Source: Desulfobacterales bacterium (GTDB taxonomy: Bacteria > Desulfobacterota > Desulfobacteria > Desulfobacterales > JAUCGF01). Taken from it: a stretch of 18,256 bases of DNA. Below, one piece after another: positions 14,758 through 18,256 of the stretch. A model generated the notes under the pieces. That model saw nothing but the letters and a program-made list of their open reading frames with translations, was not told where the DNA came from and did no database searches. Numbering within the stretch: the stretch's first letter is position 1; every line of letters begins with the position of its first letter. The translations under genes and the position numbers were made by a program. The DNA is taken from the NCBI GenBank assembly GCA_029940345.1, contig JAOZRC010000024.1, positions 1 through 18,256 on the forward strand. Direction: 5' to 3'.

Positions 14758-16032
14758 ATGCTAAGAAAAATCGTACCTCTCTTCAGTACACCTATTTTAA
14801 TAAGTACGATGGTTTTAATCAGCACCATGGCAAATGCCGATGTTGTAAAGATTGGCCTAAATTATCCTGAAACCGGTCCCTATTCGGTTCAAGGCATGGC
14901 GCAATTGCGCGCCGCTAACATGGCTGTTGAAGAGATTAATTCCAAAGGAGGAATCCTGGGGAAAAAGATTGAATTGGTCATCAGAAACACACAGTCCAAG
15001 GCGGATATCTCAAAAAAAAATGTTTTGGAAATGATTGATAAAGAAAATTGTATGATGATTTTCGGCGGCTCCTCCAGTAGTGTGGCGATTGAAGGAGGCC
15101 GATCAGCCAAATCTAAAGATAAACTGTACTTCGGAACTTTGACCTACTCGAATGCGACGACTGGTAAAGCCGGACAATTGTATATGTTCAGGGAATGCTA
15201 CAATGCCTGGATGGGAGCCAAGGTGCTTGCTAACTATTTGCGTGAAAAATTTCTGGCCGGGCGCAAATACTATTATATCACAGCAAACTACACATGGGGT
15301 TGGACAACCGAGGAGTCGATCCGTAAATTCAGTTATACTTCAAATGAAAAGCGTCATCGAAGATCCTACACCCCTTTTCCCGGTGCAACGGATAAAGATT
15401 TCACCATCGCGTTGAAAAGAGCGATGTTGGTTAAAGCGGACGTTTTGGTGTTGGTTTTGTTTGGTAAAGATATGGCTCGCGCCTTAACAATGGCTGACAA
15501 GTTAGGGTTGAAAGACAAAGTCAAAGCAATTGTTGTTCCGAATTTAACATTAGGAATGGCTGCCAGCACTGGTCCGAAAATAATGGAGGGCGTTATCGGA
15601 AGCTTGCCCTGGTGCTGGAATATTCCGTATCTGTATGATTATGAAAAAGGCAAAAAATTTGTTGAAAAGTTTGCCCGTAAATATAGCGCTTATCCTTCAA
15701 CTTCAGCAGCGTCGGCTTACACAATTTTGTACCAATACAGAGATGCCGTTCAAAGGGCGGGACGATTCGATGCCAAAGCGGTGATCGCGGCGTTGGAGGG
15801 GCATAAATTTGTTTCCTTGAAAGATGAACAGCAATGGCGTAAACTTGACCATCAATGTATTCAAACCGTTTACACCGTTAAATGCAAACCGGCCGCTGAT
15901 GTGTTAAAGGATAAATATAAGCAGGATTATTTCGAAATTATTGACAAAATGCCCGGCAATGAGGCGGCGCGCACCAAGGAACATTGGCTGAACATCCGTA
16001 AAGAAGCGGGAATGCCGGCGCAATTGGAATAA
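14758..16032 (+). CDS. ABC transporter substrate-binding protein (LivJ/amide type)
   Basis: A 424-residue periplasmic binding protein of the type I fold (Peripla_BP_6). Residues 1-27 are a Sec signal peptide ending in ANA before DVVKIG. The mature start KIGLNYPETGPYSVQGMAQL, then AVEEINSKGGILGKKIELV, IFGGSSSSVA, GWTTEES, PFPGATDKDFT and ASAYTILYQYRDAV, follow the LivJ/amide-urea binding pattern. The ligand is probably an amino acid, an amide or a short branched acid and cannot be fixed by eye. The ATG is preceded by an excellent AGGAGGTGA. No LivHMGF permease or ATPase genes lie in the window, so it is an orphan here. It stands divergent from the ECF operon and upstream of aacS in the same direction, separated by a hairpin repeat, which leaves open a shared role in acyl-compound use. 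Confidence 0.88.
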   Translation: MLRKIVPLFSTPILISTMVLISTMANADVVKIGLNYPETGPYSVQGMAQLRAANMAVEEINSKGGILGKKIELVIRNTQSKADISKKNVLEMIDKENCMMIFGGSSSSVAIEGGRSAKSKDKLYFGTLTYSNATTGKAGQLYMFRECYNAWMGAKVLANYLREKFLAGRKYYYITANYTWGWTTEESIRKFSYTSNEKRHRRSYTPFPGATDKDFTIALKRAMLVKADVLVLVLFGKDMARALTMADKLGLKDKVKAIVVPNLTLGMAASTGPKIMEGVIGSLPWCWNIPYLYDYEKGKKFVEKFARKYSAYPSTSAASAYTILYQYRDAVQRAGRFDAKAVIAALEGHKFVSLKDEQQWRKLDHQCIQTVYTVKCKPAADVLKDKYKQDYFEIIDKMPGNEAARTKEHWLNIRKEAGMPAQLE

Positions 16033-16060
16033 TCGTGATGACCTTAAAAATAACCCTAAA

Positions 16061-16137
16061 TGTAGGGTGGGTGCAGCAAAGCGGAATCCACCGTTCATCA
16101 TCATTTGGTGGGTTTCACTTCGCTGTGTCCACCCTAT
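16061..16137. repeat. imperfect hairpin repeat (MITE- or REP-like)
   Basis: TAGGGTGG (16063-16070) pairs with CCACCCTA (16129-16136), and CCACC (16088-16092) pairs with GGTGG (16107-16111). Partial pairing between these gives arms of about 30 bases around a 14-base loop. The arms (TGTAGGGTGGGTGCAGC... and GGTGGGTTTCACTTCGC...) resemble a hairpin repeat that I recall from many proteobacterial intergenic regions. It fills the space between the binding protein and aacS and could affect transcript continuity. It has no T-run and no coding potential. Confidence 0.72.
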
Positions 16138-16166
16138 AAATAAATTGCTAAGTAAGGAAAAATATA

Positions 16167-18122
16167 ATGGCCAAAAAACTGTGGGAACCCTCTGAAGAAA
16201 GATTGCAGCAAACAAATTTGTTGCGCTTTATGAATCAGATAAATGCAAAATACAATCTGAATTTTGGTGATTACCCGGCGCTTTATCAATGGTCCGTTGA
16301 TCACATACCCGATTTCTGGGCGACCCTGTGGGACTTCGCTGAAATTCGGGCGTCGCAACCGTACACCCAAATTGTGGATGACCTTCAAAAAATGCCGGGC
16401 GCCAAGTGGTTTGCCGGCGCGCGTTTGAATTTTGCCGAGAATTTATTACGCTTTCGGGATGATGCAACGGCGTTAATCTTTAAAGGTGAAGATCATCCTT
16501 CAATAAAAATGAGTTACGCGGAACTGTATGACGAAGTTGCCCGGGTGGCTTTTTCATTAAGGGAGATGGGGGTGACACAGGGCGATCGGGTTGCCGGATT
16601 TATGCCCAACCGTCCGGAAGCCATTATCGCTATGCTGGCAACGACCAGTATCGGTGCGATATGGTCATCTTGCTCACCTGATTTTGGCATCAAAGGCGTG
16701 CTTGATCGCTTTGGCCAGATCAAACCGCGTGTTTTATTCACTGCGGATGGTTATTTTTTCAAAGGTAAACCGTTAGATTCCTTAGGCCGCATTTCTGATA
16801 TTTTAAAAGAATTACCTTCAATTGAAAAAGTTGTTGTAACGCCGTATATTGCCACCGAGCCAGACCTGGGTCTGATTTCAAATGCAATTCTTTATGATGA
16901 TTTTAAAACCGCCGGAGCAGCACCGGAAATTCGTTTTGAGCAATTGCCGTTCGACCATCCGCTTTATATTATGTTCACCTCTGGCACCACCGGTCTTCCC
17001 AAATGCATGGTGCAAAGCGCCGGTGGCATCTTGTTGCATCAAATCAAAGAGCTCATGTTGCACACCGATCTGAAACGCGATGACACCATATTCTATTTCA
17101 CCACCTGCGGTTGGATGATGTGGAACTGGCTGACCTGTTCTTTGGCTACGGGAGCGTCATTGGTGCTTTTTGACGGTAATCCCTTTTATCCCGATCCGGG
17201 CGCTTTGTGGCAGATGGCGCAGGATGAAAAAATCACTGTTTTCGGAACCAGCGCCGGTTATATCGCCGCACTGCAAAACGCCTGCGTTAAACCCGGTGCC
17301 CAATATGATCTGACCGCTCTGAAAACCGTGCTTTCCACAGGTTCGCCGCTCTCAGTCGAAGATTTTGAATTTATTTACAAAGAGATTAAGACGGATCTGC
17401 AACTGGCCTCCATTTCCGGCGGTTCGGATATAAACGGCTGTTTTGCATTGGGAAATCCGATGGGAGCGGTTTATGCCGGTGAACTACAATGCCGCGGACT
17501 GGCGATGAAAGTATTTGCCTTTGATGAAAACGGCCAGGCCGTGACCGGGCAGAAAGGTGAACTGGTGTGTACTGCTCCGTTTCCTTCCATCCCGATCTAT
17601 TTTTGGGATGACCCGGATAATAAAAGGTTACACGCGGCCTATTTTGAGGTGTTCCCCAATACCTGGACCCATGGCGATTACGTTGAAATTACCGAGCGCG
17701 GCGGAATGATTATTTACGGGCGCTCGGACGCCACCTTAAATCCCGGCGGCGTGCGTATCGGTACGGCTGAAATTTATCGCCAGATGGAGCTTGTCGAAGA
17801 GATCGAAGATAGTGTTGTCGTTGGTCAAAATTGGAACAATGATGTGAGGGTGCTTCTTTTTGTCAAGTTAACGGCGGGCGCCGAATTGACGGATGTACTA
17901 AAAACCCAAATAAAACAGACCATTCGCACCAATGCCTCGCCCCGACATGTCCCTGCCCTGATTTTAGAAACACCGGATATTCCCTATACGCATAATATGA
18001 AAAAGGTGGAATTGGCAGTGCGTAAGGTTATCCATAACCAACCCGTAATGAACAAAGATGCGTTGCGCAATCCGGAAGCGCTGGATTATTTTGCCAATTT
18101 GAAAGAAATTTGGGAGAAATAG
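16167..18122 (+). CDS. aacS: acetoacetyl-CoA synthetase (acetoacetate-CoA ligase)
   Basis: A 651-residue adenylate-forming (ANL) enzyme that activates acetoacetate to acetoacetyl-CoA with ATP, in the cytoplasm. It serves ketone-body or poly-hydroxybutyrate turnover and leucine or butyrate-type catabolism. Features: an N-terminal WSVDHIPDFWATLWDF helix region, as in the Acs/AacS N-terminus; SSCSPDFGIKGVLDRFGQI, typical of AacS; the P-loop FTSGTTGLPKCMVQSAGG; TTCGWMMWNWL; the adenylate motif THGDYVEIT; GRSDATLNPGGVRIGTAEIYR; and a C-terminal catalytic lysine in HNMKKVELA (K612/K613). The HNMKKVE ending and the length fit AacS rather than acetyl-CoA synthetase. The ATG at 16167 has AAGGA eight bases upstream. 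The hairpin repeat at 16061-16137 lies in its leader. The next gene is not in view. Confidence 0.94.
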   Translation: MAKKLWEPSEERLQQTNLLRFMNQINAKYNLNFGDYPALYQWSVDHIPDFWATLWDFAEIRASQPYTQIVDDLQKMPGAKWFAGARLNFAENLLRFRDDATALIFKGEDHPSIKMSYAELYDEVARVAFSLREMGVTQGDRVAGFMPNRPEAIIAMLATTSIGAIWSSCSPDFGIKGVLDRFGQIKPRVLFTADGYFFKGKPLDSLGRISDILKELPSIEKVVVTPYIATEPDLGLISNAILYDDFKTAGAAPEIRFEQLPFDHPLYIMFTSGTTGLPKCMVQSAGGILLHQIKELMLHTDLKRDDTIFYFTTCGWMMWNWLTCSLATGASLVLFDGNPFYPDPGALWQMAQDEKITVFGTSAGYIAALQNACVKPGAQYDLTALKTVLSTGSPLSVEDFEFIYKEIKTDLQLASISGGSDINGCFALGNPMGAVYAGELQCRGLAMKVFAFDENGQAVTGQKGELVCTAPFPSIPIYFWDDPDNKRLHAAYFEVFPNTWTHGDYVEITERGGMIIYGRSDATLNPGGVRIGTAEIYRQMELVEEIEDSVVVGQNWNNDVRVLLFVKLTAGAELTDVLKTQIKQTIRTNASPRHVPALILETPDIPYTHNMKKVELAVRKVIHNQPVMNKDALRNPEALDYFANLKEIWEK

Positions 18123-18256
18123 CAAAAAACTAAATCTCAAATAAATCACAAAACCCAAATATCAAATTTCAAATAACCTGATTTTACTATTACTACTTTG
18201 TTACTTTAGATAAATAGCTTCTTTAATTGGCATCCATCATTGATTCAGTTCACACT
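18123..18256. other. AT-rich intergenic tail, no gene seen
   Basis: The sequence after aacS is AT-rich. It includes a purine-skewed, loosely repetitive stretch built on CAAAT/AAATA units (18136-18175, such as CCAAATATCAAATTTCAAAT). No ORF with a ribosome binding site, no terminator hairpin and no RNA gene was recognised before the window ends. Confidence 0.4.

Noticed and set aside
1..18256. CRISPR array, tRNA, rRNA, complete insertion sequence or toxin-antitoxin pair
   Set aside because: I found no regularly spaced identical repeats, no recognisable tRNA or rRNA sequence, no intact transposase and no convincing small gene pair.

Overview
The window reads as a piece of chromosome from a Gram-negative, probably anaerobic bacterium of the Desulfobacterota (deltaproteobacterial) type. 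Support: an outer-membrane-associated RlpA lipoprotein and a GmhB-type heptose phosphatase (lipopolysaccharide), a TRAP solute-binding protein, a large hybrid kinase with a partner receiver protein, a B12-binding radical SAM protein, RecD2, and an acetoacetyl-CoA synthetase beside a LivJ-like binding protein. The taxon is inferred from gene content and protein style; no rRNA or other marker is present.

Layout. 1-212 (+): 3' end of a TRAP solute-binding protein gene. 371-3853 (+): 1160-residue hybrid histidine kinase (periplasmic sensor, PAS, HisKA, HATPase, two receivers, HPt). 3854-4093: intergenic cluster of three REP-like hairpin repeats. 4094-4759 (+): receiver protein with a coiled coil and a four-cysteine C-terminal domain. 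4786-4821 (+): possible 11-codon leader peptide whose end covers the ribosome binding site of rocD (4824-6026, ornithine aminotransferase). 6051-7391 (+): B12-binding radical SAM protein with different codon use. 7359-7760 (-): broken REP-associated-transposase-like remnant. 7876-10071 (-): recD2. 10213-10338 (-): RhuM-like remnant. Then a minus-strand cluster, in transcription order: ECF transporter ATPase (14508-13177), EcfT (13180-12446), S component (12420-11878), rlpA (11795-10965), gmhB (10926-10366). From a divergent AT-rich region, 14758-16032 (+) encodes a periplasmic amino-acid/amide-type binding protein, followed by an imperfect hairpin repeat (16061-16137) and aacS (16167-18122, +). 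The last ~130 bases are AT-rich with no gene seen.

How the genes work together. The kinase and the receiver protein probably form a phosphorelay with no DNA-binding output; the output may run through the Cys4 domain. The three ECF genes form a dedicated A-T-S vitamin-type importer. Its ATPase is a fused double-NBD protein in which the first half keeps only the LSGGE signature and the second half keeps only Walker A, Walker B and the H-switch, so one composite ATP site seems to survive. This is the most unusual coding feature. Traces of mobile or repeated DNA (REP-like palindromes, a transposase remnant, a RhuM remnant, a second hairpin repeat) punctuate the intergenic spaces. I see no rRNA, tRNA, CRISPR array or complete insertion sequence, and no clearly new multi-gene system.
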